From: Neobacillus vireti
GTDB lineage: Bacteria > Bacillota > Bacilli > Bacillales > Cytobacillaceae
NCBI RefSeq assembly: GCF_001026695.1
Contig: NZ_LDNB01000017.1
Location: 124,206-188,205 of the forward strand
Direction: 5' to 3'
DNA length: 64,000 nucleotides
Below, one piece after another: positions 1-8,648 of this stretch. The position numbers and the translations under genes were made by a program. How positions within the stretch are numbered: position 1 is the stretch's first letter; every line of letters begins with the position of its first letter. The notes beneath the pieces are model-generated. The model ran no database searches. It saw only the letters and a list, made by a program, of their open reading frames with translations, and was not told the origin of the DNA.

Positions 1-198
1 TTTTACATCCACTAAACCATCTTGAGAGAGTAGTTGCAATGCGTCTCTCACAGGAGTTTTACTGACACCCAACTCATTTGCGATTTCATTATAATCAATT
101 CTTGTCCCCGGTGGTAATTCATTATTTACTATTTTATTCCTCAAAAAGTAATAAATCTTTTCATTTAAATTACGGTTATCGAAAGCAGCATTTATCAT
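1..198 (-). CDS. GntR-family transcriptional regulator, N-terminal part (cut by window edge)
   Basis: The reverse strand encodes 66 codons running off the left edge. They form a winged helix-turn-helix typical of the GntR family (FadR/FCD-like group): a helix reading LNEKIYYFLRNKIVNNEL, then a PPGTRI turn, IANELGVSKTPVRDAL as the recognition helix, and LLSQDGL. The start is taken as the ATG at 198 because a GGAGG lies 8 nt upstream; the in-frame ATG at 204 is only 2 nt from it. The effector-binding domain is outside the window. The gene is divergent from the 335-8575 operon, and a strong palindrome lies on that operon's promoter, so it is the likely repressor. Family assignment is firm; ligand and target are inferred. 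Confidence 0.85.
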   Translation of the reverse strand, partial: MINAAFDNRNLNEKIYYFLRNKIVNNELPPGTRIDYNEIANELGVSKTPVRDALQLLSQDGLVDVK

Positions 199-244
199 AT
201 TCATTTCCTCCATATATAAAAATATATTTTATTTTCAGAAATTA

Positions 245-273
245 TTGACAACTAAAATTATTGGTATTAATAT
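245..273 (+). promoter_or_regulatory. sigma-A promoter of the 2-oxoacid oxidoreductase operon
   Basis: TTGACA at 245-250 and TAATAT at 268-273 are separated by exactly 17 bp, close to the sigma-A consensus. Transcription would begin near 280 and leave a leader of about 55 nt before the TTG start at 335. A palindrome covers the -10 element, so repression by occlusion is expected. Confidence 0.8.
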
Positions 274-291
274 CTAATATATCAGATATTA
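268..291. promoter_or_regulatory. palindromic operator, probable GntR site
   Basis: A 24-bp inverted repeat has a left arm TAATATCT and right arm AGATATTA around an AT-rich centre, with one mismatched pair. It overlaps the -10 box and start point of the promoter at 245-273 and lies between the divergent GntR gene and the operon. Size and position fit a dimeric GntR repressor site. Binding is inferred from position. Confidence 0.65.
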
Positions 292-334
292 TATATCAAC
301 GCTAGATAATATCATTGCAAAAGGAGGAAATTTT

Positions 335-2011
335 TTGAAAAGTATAGCACTATTTGGATTAACGGGTCAGGGGGTTGAAACTGCCGGTGAAATCCTTTCA
401 AAAGTTATTGAATCCCTTGGATATACTCATCGAAATTGGCGTGATTTTTCAACCATCATTCGTGGTGGAAATACTTCTTTTGAGATTTATATTGCCGATA
501 AGTTTGAAACTGAATCCCCGCCAAGAATGGAAGAAATCGATTTGGCCATTGTTTGGACCGATGAAGGTGTCGATCGGTATTTATCCAGGTTAAAAGATAA
601 GTCCATGATATTTGGTCCTAATAATGTTAAGAGCATACCAAGTGAGCATCAAGAAAATCCTCCTAAACTTGGATTTAACGTTTGGTCTTTAGGGATTATA
701 TGTGGACATCTAGGTATTCCGTATCAACAGGTATTGAAAGAGGTGGAAATGAAATTTAAAAAGGAGAAAAATACCGATTTATTCGAGGCAGGTTATCAAT
801 TGGGATTAACAGTTTTATCTGGTGAACCATTAATCGACCTTGGGATTGAAAATGTAACCATCTCTGGAAATGATGCATTATGCCTTGGGGGAATTGCCGC
901 AGATGTAAGGTATTATTACGGATATCCAATAACTCCAGCTTCCGAAATATTGGAGAACTTCTCAAAGTGGCTGCCGCCTTTAGGGGGAGGAACCTTTCAG
1001 GTAGAAGATGAGATAGCAGCAATCCATGCTGCATTAGGATGCAGTTATGCCGGTAAACGTACATTTGTTGCAACTAGTGGACCTGGATTAGCGTTAATGA
1101 CCGAAGGGTTGGGTTATGCAGCGGCAACAGAAATCCCACTGGTGTTAGTAGATAATCAACGCGGTGGACCTTCAACTGGAATGCCAACCAAAACCGAACA
1201 AAGTGATTTATTACACCTTATGAATGCAGGACATGGGGAATTTGCCCGTATCCTACTCACCCCAACAAGTGTGTTAGATTGTATCGTCACAATTCAAGAA
1301 GCACTCAACCTCTCAGAATATTATCAATGCCCCGTGATTATTGCATTAGATTTAGATCTTGCACTTAGGAAGATATCCATTCCATGGGAAAAAGTTGAAA
1401 GCGCTATCAGGTCTGTTGAAATCGACCGTGGACCTACTATTTTAGAATCACAAATTGAAGGAACTTATAAAAGATTTGAAGCAGTAGGCAGTTCTCCTCC
1501 ACTTCGAACTGTTCCTGGGGTAAAAGGTGGAGCATACGTAGCCAGTGGAGATGAGCATGATGAAAGAGGCTTAATGGAACCTGACTTTAAAAAGGTTCGA
1601 AGTACATTGCATATCAGAAGGTTAAATAAGGCTAACTCCATTCGATATAATAGACCCTTCTCCACAATCGGTGATAAAGACGCCCCAATTACTATCATTG
1701 GAACAGGGGCAATGGGAGAATTAATTGAAAACTTTGTAAAGGATAACCCTAGTGTTTATCAAGGCTTGCTCATACGTCAGCTTGCTCCTTTACCAAAGGA
1801 AGAATTAACAGTAGCATTGAAAAATTCCAAGAGAATTGTTGTCGCAGAGTATAATGCTAAAGCCCAAATACGAACTATTTTAAAACCTGGGTTAGAGAAT
1901 AAAGAAGTTCATTCACTTTTAAGGTTTGATGGTGAACACTTTACTGACAAAGAATTTAATGAAGAAATCTTTACCATTTTAAACGAAGTTACAAGTAATC
2001 TGACAAATTAG
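335..2011 (+). CDS. 2-oxoacid:acceptor oxidoreductase, fused gamma-alpha subunit (KorA/PorA type)
   Basis: A 558-residue subunit of a ferredoxin-dependent 2-oxoacid oxidoreductase, which decarboxylates a 2-oxoacid to its acyl-CoA. Residues 1 to about 180 form the gamma domain (start LFGLTGQGVETAG, then IIRGGNTSFE). The alpha domain follows, with the pyrimidine-binding motif GYPITPASEI near residue 196 and VEDEIAAIHAALG after it. Length and domain order match KorA of aerobic Bacillaceae. The start is the TTG at 335, 7 nt after AAGGAGG. Its beta partner begins 13 nt downstream. The following leucine/valine/phenylalanine-type dehydrogenase suggests a branched-chain or aromatic 2-oxoacid as substrate rather than 2-oxoglutarate; that is inference. 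Confidence 0.9.
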   Translation: MKSIALFGLTGQGVETAGEILSKVIESLGYTHRNWRDFSTIIRGGNTSFEIYIADKFETESPPRMEEIDLAIVWTDEGVDRYLSRLKDKSMIFGPNNVKSIPSEHQENPPKLGFNVWSLGIICGHLGIPYQQVLKEVEMKFKKEKNTDLFEAGYQLGLTVLSGEPLIDLGIENVTISGNDALCLGGIAADVRYYYGYPITPASEILENFSKWLPPLGGGTFQVEDEIAAIHAALGCSYAGKRTFVATSGPGLALMTEGLGYAAATEIPLVLVDNQRGGPSTGMPTKTEQSDLLHLMNAGHGEFARILLTPTSVLDCIVTIQEALNLSEYYQCPVIIALDLDLALRKISIPWEKVESAIRSVEIDRGPTILESQIEGTYKRFEAVGSSPPLRTVPGVKGGAYVASGDEHDERGLMEPDFKKVRSTLHIRRLNKANSIRYNRPFSTIGDKDAPITIIGTGAMGELIENFVKDNPSVYQGLLIRQLAPLPKEELTVALKNSKRIVVAEYNAKAQIRTILKPGLENKEVHSLLRFDGEHFTDKEFNEEIFTILNEVTSNLTN

Positions 2012-2024
2012 GGGGGGGGATAAA

Positions 2025-2849
2025 ATGTCTGCAACATTAACTGCAAAGGATTTCTCCAATGGTAATACGCCGACTTGGTGTCCCGGATGTGGAGACTTTG
2101 GAGTATTGAGGGGAATCCAAGGAGCATTAGCAAAATTAAGTATAAGTCCTGAAAATTCGGTCCTTGTTTCGGGAATCGGCTGCAGCGGAAAAATATCTCA
2201 TTACTTTGGAGGATATTCAATCCATACTACTCATGGGAGAACCTTACCAACTGCACTTGGGATTAAATCCTCAAGACCTGAATTAACGGTAATATCAGCA
2301 GGTGGTGATGGTGATGGATATGGAATAGGGGTAGGGCATCTAGTTCATGCAGCCAGAAGGAACTTACCTGTCACTTATATTGTTATGGATAATTCGGTTT
2401 ATGGAAATACAAAGGGTCAAACATCACCAACAAGTCCATTGGGATATGAATCATCGACTTCACCCGAGGGAAATCTTGATCAGCCCATAAATCCGCTATT
2501 ATTAGCATGGTCATCCGGGGCTACTTTCATCGGCCAAGGCTTTTCTGGTGACATTAAACATTTGGAAGATTTAATTATTAAGGGTATTCAACATGATGGA
2601 TTTTCCTTAATAAATGTTTTTAGCCCGTGTGTCGTTTTTAATAAAGCACAAGGGTACGATTTTTACAAAAAGAGAATTACCTATCAAGATCGTCCGGCGG
2701 AAACAAGCCCAGAGTTTGTTTCTTTACTCTCTGAAAATCCGTTTACAGCTGGAGTACTCTGGCAGAATAAAAAGGATACGGCTAGATATCAGCAACAAAA
2801 AGTTGTCGATAGTGATATTGTTTCATATCTAAAAGCAAGAATTATTTAG
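2025..2849 (+). CDS. 2-oxoacid:acceptor oxidoreductase beta subunit (KorB type, ThDP and 4Fe-4S binding)
   Basis: A 274-residue partner of the preceding subunit. It carries CPGCG at residues 19-23, GIGCSG with Cys53, the thiamine diphosphate motif GDGDGYGIG followed by NSVYGNTKGQTSPTS, and a late Cys202. The Cys19, Cys22, Cys53, Cys202 pattern is that of the single iron-sulfur cluster in KorB-type beta subunits. There is no extra 8Fe ferredoxin domain, so electrons must leave to an external ferredoxin or flavodoxin encoded elsewhere. Start ATG follows an unusually G-rich site (GGGGGGGG, 2012-2019). It is the second gene of the GntR-adjacent operon. Confidence 0.92.
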   Translation: MSATLTAKDFSNGNTPTWCPGCGDFGVLRGIQGALAKLSISPENSVLVSGIGCSGKISHYFGGYSIHTTHGRTLPTALGIKSSRPELTVISAGGDGDGYGIGVGHLVHAARRNLPVTYIVMDNSVYGNTKGQTSPTSPLGYESSTSPEGNLDQPINPLLLAWSSGATFIGQGFSGDIKHLEDLIIKGIQHDGFSLINVFSPCVVFNKAQGYDFYKKRITYQDRPAETSPEFVSLLSENPFTAGVLWQNKKDTARYQQQKVVDSDIVSYLKARII

Positions 2850-2882
2850 TTCTATTAAACTAATGAAATTTGAGGTGGAGAA

Positions 2883-3977
2883 ATGGAAGGCAAAATCTAT
2901 GAGTACTTAGAAAAATACAATTATGAAAATCTATTCTTTTTTAACGATAACGAAACGGGTCTTAAGGGTGTGGTTTGCATACATGACACAACGTTGGGAC
3001 CAGCAACGGGCGGCTTAAGAATGTGGACCTATCAAAACGAATGGGATGCAATCGAGGATGCCCTTAGGCTCGGTAAGGGAATGACTTATAAGTATGCAGC
3101 AGCTGGAGTGGACCTTGGCGGTGGAAAAGCGGTGATAATTGGCGATCCCAAAAAGCAAAAAAGTGAAGCATTGTTTAGGGCATTTGGGCGCTTTATAAAT
3201 CGCTTAAATGGATTATATATAACTGGGCAAGATGTAGGTACGACGTTAAGAGATATGGAAACCATCCGGTCGGAAACGCCTTATGTCGTTACACTTCCAC
3301 GAGAATTTGGCGGTGCGGGAGAAATTTCGCCTTATACAGCACTGGGTGTATACCAAGCAATAAAGGCTTGCTCTAAGGAGAAACTTGGAACGGAAAGTCT
3401 TGAAGGTGTACGAATTGCGGTTCAAGGTGTTGGAAATGTTGGTTATCATCTGGTTAAATACCTTGCGCAAGAAGGAGCCGATATCACGATTGCAGATATT
3501 GATAATAAGAGGGTTCAGGAAGTAGCCGATGAGTTTGGAACTACTATAGAGTCAGTTGAGAGGATACATGCATTGGATGTAGATATTTATTCGCCTTGTG
3601 CACTTGGAAAGGTAATCAATGACCGTTCACTAGGTGAGTTAAAATGTTCGATTGTTGCTGGGTCTGCAAATAACCAGCTAGCGGAAGAGAAGCATGGTAA
3701 CTTTTTAGATGAATTAGGTATCCTTTATGCTCCTGATTATATTGCCAATGCAGGTGGAACGATTTTTGATACAGATCGAATCAAACCGGGTGGATTTAAT
3801 GAACAAAGAGGGATCAATTCTGTCAAACGAATCTATGAAACGATGAGAGACTTAATCCATATCTCAAAAGCTGAAAATATTCCAACCTACAAAGCTGCCG
3901 ATTTATTTGCAGAAAGAAGGATTGAGAGTGTTGGAAAAGCGAAACAATTACGGAAACAGGTTTCTATCTTTAATTAA
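2883..3977 (+). CDS. Leu/Val/Phe-type amino acid dehydrogenase (leucine dehydrogenase family)
   Basis: An NAD-dependent oxidative deaminase of 364 residues, the normal length for leucine dehydrogenase. ATGGLRMW precedes GKGMTYKYAAAGVDLGGGKAV, which places the two family lysines at residues 70 and 82. The nucleotide-binding fold starts at VQGVGNVGYHLV, and IANAGG is near the end. It would turn a hydrophobic L-amino acid into the 2-oxoacid used by the oxidoreductase encoded just upstream. AGGTGGAG precedes the ATG. Substrate choice among leucine, valine and phenylalanine cannot be read from the sequence. Confidence 0.9.
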   Translation: MEGKIYEYLEKYNYENLFFFNDNETGLKGVVCIHDTTLGPATGGLRMWTYQNEWDAIEDALRLGKGMTYKYAAAGVDLGGGKAVIIGDPKKQKSEALFRAFGRFINRLNGLYITGQDVGTTLRDMETIRSETPYVVTLPREFGGAGEISPYTALGVYQAIKACSKEKLGTESLEGVRIAVQGVGNVGYHLVKYLAQEGADITIADIDNKRVQEVADEFGTTIESVERIHALDVDIYSPCALGKVINDRSLGELKCSIVAGSANNQLAEEKHGNFLDELGILYAPDYIANAGGTIFDTDRIKPGGFNEQRGINSVKRIYETMRDLIHISKAENIPTYKAADLFAERRIESVGKAKQLRKQVSIFN

Positions 3978-4003
3978 AAAAATAATCCTGGAGTGTGATC
4001 CAA

Positions 4004-4762
4004 TTGCGTTTAAAAGATAAGGTTTGTATTGTAACAGGTTCAAGTATGGGAATTGGTGAAGCAATCGCCGAACGATTTGCGCAAGAAGGTGCCAAAGTTG
4101 TCGTGAATTCAAGAAGCCTAGAACGTGCTGACAAGACTGCTGCAGCCCTTAAAGAAAAAGGATACGACGTATACGCTATCGCTGCAGATATGTCCAACAA
4201 GCAATCGGTGGTTGCACTGATGGATAAAACTGTTCAAAAGTACGGTGGGATTGATGTAGTCGTAAATAATGCAGGAGTCAATCGGATTGGTCCGTCTATT
4301 GAATTAAGTGAGGAAGATTGGCGGACTGTAATAGATACAAATCTGACGGGTACATTCTTCGGCTGTCAAGAAGCGGCCAAGTATATGCAAGGGAATGGGG
4401 GATCCATCATTAATATCACATCTGTTTATGGTCAAGTCTGTGTCCCTATGAGAGCGGCGTATAGTTCAACAAAGTTTGCGATGAATGGGTTAACGAAAGT
4501 CTTGGCTGTGGAATGGGCAGAAAAAAATATTCGTGTCAATGGTGTAGCTCCTGCTTATATTAAAACGCCTTTAGATGAAACCGATCAGGACGCTGGCGGG
4601 TATGGGGATGAAGATGTAATCAGACGTACACCATTAAATCGTTTTGGTACGACAAAAGAAGTGGCAGACGTTGTATTATTTTTAGCATCAGATGAATCAA
4701 GTTATGTAACAGGTTCCATTTACAATGTCGATGGTGGATGGGTTGCGTATGGCGGTTGGTAG
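4004..4762 (+). CDS. SDR-family oxidoreductase (glucose 1-dehydrogenase-like)
   Basis: A classical short-chain dehydrogenase of about 252 residues. It has the cofactor motif TGSSMGIG near the N-terminus, NNAG, the catalytic serine in NITSVYG and the YSSTK catalytic pair, and ends with VDGGW. I place the start at the TTG at 4004, 10 nt after GGAG; an in-frame GTG at 3995 overlaps that site and is unlikely. It lies 26 nt after the amino acid dehydrogenase and 15 nt before the cupin gene, so it is co-transcribed. The substrate is not predictable; an alcohol or hydroxy acid from the same pathway is likely. Confidence 0.85.
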   Translation: MRLKDKVCIVTGSSMGIGEAIAERFAQEGAKVVVNSRSLERADKTAAALKEKGYDVYAIAADMSNKQSVVALMDKTVQKYGGIDVVVNNAGVNRIGPSIELSEEDWRTVIDTNLTGTFFGCQEAAKYMQGNGGSIINITSVYGQVCVPMRAAYSSTKFAMNGLTKVLAVEWAEKNIRVNGVAPAYIKTPLDETDQDAGGYGDEDVIRRTPLNRFGTTKEVADVVLFLASDESSYVTGSIYNVDGGWVAYGGW

Positions 4763-4777
4763 AAAAGGAGGAATTTG

Positions 4778-5125
4778 ATGGGTGTCAAATTATTAGAAGA
4801 AAAGGGCTATTTTTTTGAAACATTAGCAGGAACAATCGGAACTGGTGAGGCGAAAATCGCTCGGTTTGTAACAGATGAACTTTCTCCTACTCTTGGCGGC
4901 GGAATGGTAAAGATAGAGAAGTGTAGATTTCCCTGGACTGTCCGTTACGATGAAATATTGTATGTAACTGAAGGTGAAATAATAATCGAATCAAATGGAG
5001 AAAACATGGTTGGAAAGGAGGGCGATTCATTTTTCATAGAAAAGGGGTCACCAATTGTTTATGAGGCTGTGTCCCAAGGAACCTTTCTATTTTCTTTATA
5101 CCCAGCCAATTGGAACAAACTATAG
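4778..5125 (+). CDS. small cupin, EutQ-like
   Basis: A 115-residue single-domain cupin. The core reads PWTVRYDEILYVTEGEIII and then GDSFFIEKGSPIVYEA, which resembles the cupin domain of EutQ-type ethanolamine utilization proteins. The usual cupin metal-binding histidines are not obvious, so a ligand-binding or structural role is as likely as catalysis. Start ATG at 4778 is 6 nt after AAAGGAGG; an overlapping TTG at 4775 is less well spaced. It sits between the SDR and the sodium symporter. Association with an amine oxidase and a transporter fits amine catabolism, but this is contextual. Confidence 0.7.
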   Translation: MGVKLLEEKGYFFETLAGTIGTGEAKIARFVTDELSPTLGGGMVKIEKCRFPWTVRYDEILYVTEGEIIIESNGENMVGKEGDSFFIEKGSPIVYEAVSQGTFLFSLYPANWNKL

Positions 5126-5134
5126 TCAATTTAA

Positions 5135-5172
5135 GATGAAACATCTGTTTTAAATAAGATAGATGTTTCATC
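5135..5172 (+). terminator. intra-operon hairpin, possible attenuator
   Basis: Two perfect 12-nt arms, GATGAAACATCT (5135-5146) and AGATGTTTCATC (5161-5172), are separated by 14 nt. No run of T follows, so it is a weak intrinsic terminator or an mRNA-processing or stability element between the cupin and symporter genes. Confidence 0.45.
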
Positions 5173-5347
5173 TATTACAAACGCCCCATTGTTAAAAACA
5201 TCAATGTTAGCTTTTATAAAGTAAAAAGCGAATAATTACAAAATTAATATTCTGATTATTATGAATAGTCTAAGTGCAGAAATACCTTCTTTTTAATCAA
5301 TAGTCTTTTGAACGATGAAGAAAAATTGGAAAAGGGGCTGGCATAGT

Positions 5348-6814
5348 ATGGATAAGATTGTTCTAGTTGAACTAATTATTTACTTTGTGGCTATGATTGG
5401 AATTGGAGTCTATTTTAGCCGCAAAGAGTTGGGATATAAAGATTACCACCTTGGGGGGGATAAAATTCCCGGTTGGGCCTTGGCTTTTTCGGAAAGATCC
5501 ACAGAAGCGTCTGCCTGGTTACTGCTTGGAGCTACGGGGTTTGCTTTTTCGACTGGACTTTCTAGTGTATGGTTGTTTATCGGGATGTTAGTGGGAATTA
5601 TAATTTCATGGTTATTTTTAGCAAAAAAATTTATGCAGGAGAGAATAAAGTATAATGCGATGACTCTTCCAGACTATTTATCAGCTAGATTTCCAAAACA
5701 CGCCAATATTATAAGAGGGATAGGGGCAATAATTATCATTCCTTTTTTTACTCTATATGTAGGGACCCAATTTGGCGGTACAGGTCAGACTTTGGAACAA
5801 ACGATGGGGATTAAACCAATAGTTGGCATCCTAATTGTCGCAGTTGTTGTCGTCGTATATTCATGTCTAGGAGGGTTCTTATCGGTTGTATGGACGGATG
5901 CAATTCAAGCTATTTTAATGGTTGCCACGCTCGTTGTTCTGCCGATTGTTGCCTTGTTTAAAATCGGTTCTTTAGACCTATCCATTACCGATGCACTTGT
6001 TCAAGCTGGAAATGGTGCTTCCTCTTGGACAGGTGGATTAACTGGGTTAGGAATTGGGCTTCTTATTTATACAAACTTATCATGGGCTCTCGGTTATTTG
6101 GGAGGCCAGCCACATATTAGTGCAAGATTTATGGCGTTAAGAAATGAAAAGGATGCGAAAATCGGTAGAAATGCAGCGATTCTCTGGGGAGTTTTAGCAT
6201 ATGGAGGAGCATTTTTGATTGGTATTACAGGGTTGACCTTGTACGGATCAGGTGGAGTTAAAAACGTTGAAATGATATTACCATTTATGCTGACTGAATT
6301 ACTTCCTGGGTGGTTAGTTGGAATATTACTTGCAGGTATTCTTGCTGCCATTATGTCAACAGCCTCTTCTCAATTATTAGTCGTCTCCACCTCCATAAGT
6401 GAGGATATTTTACACAAGGTTATGGGGCTGAAATTAAATGAGAAACAATTAGTATTGATTTCGCGTATTTCAGTATCGGTTGTTGGTTTAATTGGTTTGG
6501 TCATCGGTCTCATGTCTAAATCGTTAATATATGTAGTAATTGGCTGGGCATGGGCAGGTGTAGGAAACAGTTTTGCCGCTGCCATTCTTTTAACATTCTT
6601 TTGGAAACGTATGTCCGGGGCTGGTGTTATTGCTGCACTTCTTACAGGTTTTATTGGTACCATTATTTGGATCAATACACCTCTTGAAGGAATAGTGACA
6701 TCCCGTGGAGCAACATTAATCCTAGCATTAATAGGAGGAGTAATAGTTAGTTTGGCAATTCCCGAGAAAAAAGAAATTTCATCTGTAAAGAGTGAAGGAA
6801 TTAATTTGACCTAA
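5348..6814 (+). CDS. sodium:solute symporter (SSS/PutP family)
   Basis: A polytopic membrane protein of about 488 residues with roughly 12 to 13 hydrophobic segments. It begins DKIVLVELIIYFVAMIGIGVYFS and carries the SSS hallmarks YHLGG, PGWALAFSERSTEASAWLLLG and YSCLGGFLSVVWTDAIQA, as in proline permease PutP. I start it at the ATG at 5348, 10 nt after AAAGGGG; an ATG at 5315 has no ribosome site. It should import the substrate of this operon with sodium, perhaps an amino acid or related zwitterion. Family is clear; substrate is not. Confidence 0.9.
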   Translation: MDKIVLVELIIYFVAMIGIGVYFSRKELGYKDYHLGGDKIPGWALAFSERSTEASAWLLLGATGFAFSTGLSSVWLFIGMLVGIIISWLFLAKKFMQERIKYNAMTLPDYLSARFPKHANIIRGIGAIIIIPFFTLYVGTQFGGTGQTLEQTMGIKPIVGILIVAVVVVVYSCLGGFLSVVWTDAIQAILMVATLVVLPIVALFKIGSLDLSITDALVQAGNGASSWTGGLTGLGIGLLIYTNLSWALGYLGGQPHISARFMALRNEKDAKIGRNAAILWGVLAYGGAFLIGITGLTLYGSGGVKNVEMILPFMLTELLPGWLVGILLAGILAAIMSTASSQLLVVSTSISEDILHKVMGLKLNEKQLVLISRISVSVVGLIGLVIGLMSKSLIYVVIGWAWAGVGNSFAAAILLTFFWKRMSGAGVIAALLTGFIGTIIWINTPLEGIVTSRGATLILALIGGVIVSLAIPEKKEISSVKSEGINLT

Positions 6815-6834
6815 TATTCATTGAGGTGTTTAAA

Positions 6835-8256
6835 GTGGTAGATGACAGTTCTGGTTTAGTAAAATACTATGCTTCAAGGAGTTTCTGGCTTGAAAGCAGC
6901 GATGATGATTTAAGCCCTAGACCAAGTTTGAATGAGGAAATAACTGCTGACATTGCAATATTGGGAGCAGGATTCACAGGTTTATGGACTGGCTATTATT
7001 TATTACTTCAAGATCCGTCCTTAAAAATAGTGATTATTGAGAAGCATATTACCGGTTTTGGTGCTTCTGGCAGAAATGCAGGCTGGTGTTCACCGAAATT
7101 TTCATTAACTCCTGAAGTAGCTATTGAACGGTATGGTGAGGTGGCTGCTAGAGAATTACTTTTAACAATGTATGCTTCTGTAAATGAAATGGAACGTGTT
7201 ATTCAGGAAGAAAAGATGAAAGTAGATTGGAAAAAATCCGGATTTATGAAGGTGTCAATGGGAGAACATTTACTCTTTCAATTTGAAAATGAAATGAAAA
7301 CGTTTCAGAAACTTGGTTTAGAGGAGTACTATCAACTTCTAAACAGAGGCGAAACAAAGGACCGAATAAATGCTAATGGACTTAAAGGCAGTATTCTCAC
7401 TAAGGTATCAGCCGTTCTTCATCCTGCAAAATTAGCTAGGCAATTGGCTAGAATACTTGAGGAGAGAGGAGTAAAAATATATGAACAAACGGAGGTAGTA
7501 GACTTTAAAGAAGGTCACTCGTCAAATCCTCCGAAATTAATGACTAGGAGTGGGACTGTAACCGCTAATTTAGCAGTCGTAATTGCGGGAGAGGCATATC
7601 TTAGTCAAATGACTCTATTTCGCCGCCATATTATTCCGATGTACTCATCAATGGTAGTAACTGAACCTTTATCAGAGGCTCAATGGTCTTCTATTGGTTG
7701 GGAAAATCGGGAGGCAGTTGGGTCAAACACATTAGGTCAAGATTATCTCCAACGAACTGCTAATGGCCGAATTTTATTTGGACTCGGTAATGCGGGCCGC
7801 TACCGTTATGCTTCAAAAATAAAGGATTCATTTGACACTCATGATTCCGTCATTGACTGGTTAAAGCAAAGGGTCATAAAATGGTTCCCTTCGGTTTCCG
7901 TCAATCAGTTCACCCATGCTTGGGGAGGACCAATTGGGGTTACAAGTGACTGGACCCCCAACATTCAGTTTAATCAGCAAACCCGAGTGGCCAAAATTTT
8001 TGGATACTTTGGTCAAGGTGTTTCTACCGCTAATTTGGCTGGCCGGATTCTCACGGATCTTATTTTTGAGAAAAAATCTTCCCTTACTAACTTGCCGATG
8101 GTTCAACATTCTTCAGCAAAATGGGTTCCGGAGCCATTGCGATGGGCGGGAGCCAGGTATGTTCAATCAGAAATTGGTCGACTTGATAAAAGATCGGAAT
8201 TATATGGGATAGCACCAAAAGGAAATACCTTGGCAGAACGAATGATTCGTCATTAA
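6835..8256 (+). CDS. FAD-dependent amine/amino acid oxidoreductase (DadA/PuuB-like)
   Basis: About 473 residues of the DAO-type flavoprotein fold. The FAD motif is DIAILGAGFTGLWTGYYLL followed by IIEKHITGFGASGRNAGWCS. The C-terminal half contains HAWGGPIGVTSDWTPNI and GYFGQGVSTANLAGRI. The closest architecture is gamma-glutamylputrescine oxidase and related secondary amine or D-amino acid oxidases. The start is the GTG at 6835, 8 nt after GAGG. It follows the symporter by 20 nt and probably oxidises the imported amine, releasing a product for the SDR, dehydrogenase and oxidoreductase upstream. Substrate is unknown. Confidence 0.85.
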   Translation: MVDDSSGLVKYYASRSFWLESSDDDLSPRPSLNEEITADIAILGAGFTGLWTGYYLLLQDPSLKIVIIEKHITGFGASGRNAGWCSPKFSLTPEVAIERYGEVAARELLLTMYASVNEMERVIQEEKMKVDWKKSGFMKVSMGEHLLFQFENEMKTFQKLGLEEYYQLLNRGETKDRINANGLKGSILTKVSAVLHPAKLARQLARILEERGVKIYEQTEVVDFKEGHSSNPPKLMTRSGTVTANLAVVIAGEAYLSQMTLFRRHIIPMYSSMVVTEPLSEAQWSSIGWENREAVGSNTLGQDYLQRTANGRILFGLGNAGRYRYASKIKDSFDTHDSVIDWLKQRVIKWFPSVSVNQFTHAWGGPIGVTSDWTPNIQFNQQTRVAKIFGYFGQGVSTANLAGRILTDLIFEKKSSLTNLPMVQHSSAKWVPEPLRWAGARYVQSEIGRLDKRSELYGIAPKGNTLAERMIRH

Positions 8257-8335
8257 CGAAAAAAATAATAGTAATAACACCAGTAGGTTGTCCGAAATAA
8301 TTATGGTACGGCAAAAAGCAAGGAGTGGCATAAGG

Positions 8336-8575
8336 ATGGAATTCTTTTTAAGTTGTTATGATAACGCATTTCCTTGTGAAGTGACCCTAGATGAAGAAAA
8401 TGGGAGGTATATGCTAAGGAATTCAGATTCAAGTGGAGAATATTTTAATAGTCCAACAGAGCTAGTGGATTGGATTAAGAATAATTGGACTGAGAGAGAA
8501 TTCACCAATCCCAAGGAATTTATAGAAATGATTGCCTTGTTGGAAAAGTATATTTGTAAATCTCCCAATTATTAA
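8336..8575 (+). CDS. small acidic protein of unknown function
   Basis: A 79-residue ORF beginning MEFFLSCYDNAFPCEVTLDEENGRYML and ending in LLEKYICKSPNY. It is acidic, with no signal peptide or membrane segment, and contains an aromatic-rich SPTELVDWIKNNWTE helix. The ATG at 8336 is 10 nt after AGGAG, better than upstream alternatives. It lies 79 nt after the oxidase on the same strand and so is probably the last gene of the first operon. I do not recognise a family. Confidence 0.6.
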   Translation: MEFFLSCYDNAFPCEVTLDEENGRYMLRNSDSSGEYFNSPTELVDWIKNNWTEREFTNPKEFIEMIALLEKYICKSPNY

Positions 8576-8607
8576 TAATAACTTAATGTTTTTGTAGGAC
8601 CCTGGTA

Positions 8608-8648
8608 AGGGCCTGACCCGGGTGATGTTTTTTAATAGGGCAGGCTCT
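8608..8648. repeat. dispersed palindrome, GCCTGACCC type; possible terminator
   Basis: Arms AGGGCCTGACCC (8608-8619) and GGGCAGGCTCT (8638-8648) form an imperfect stem around an AT-rich loop. The sequence resembles the element at 48386-48436. It is placed where the first operon should end and may act as its terminator. Confidence 0.45.
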
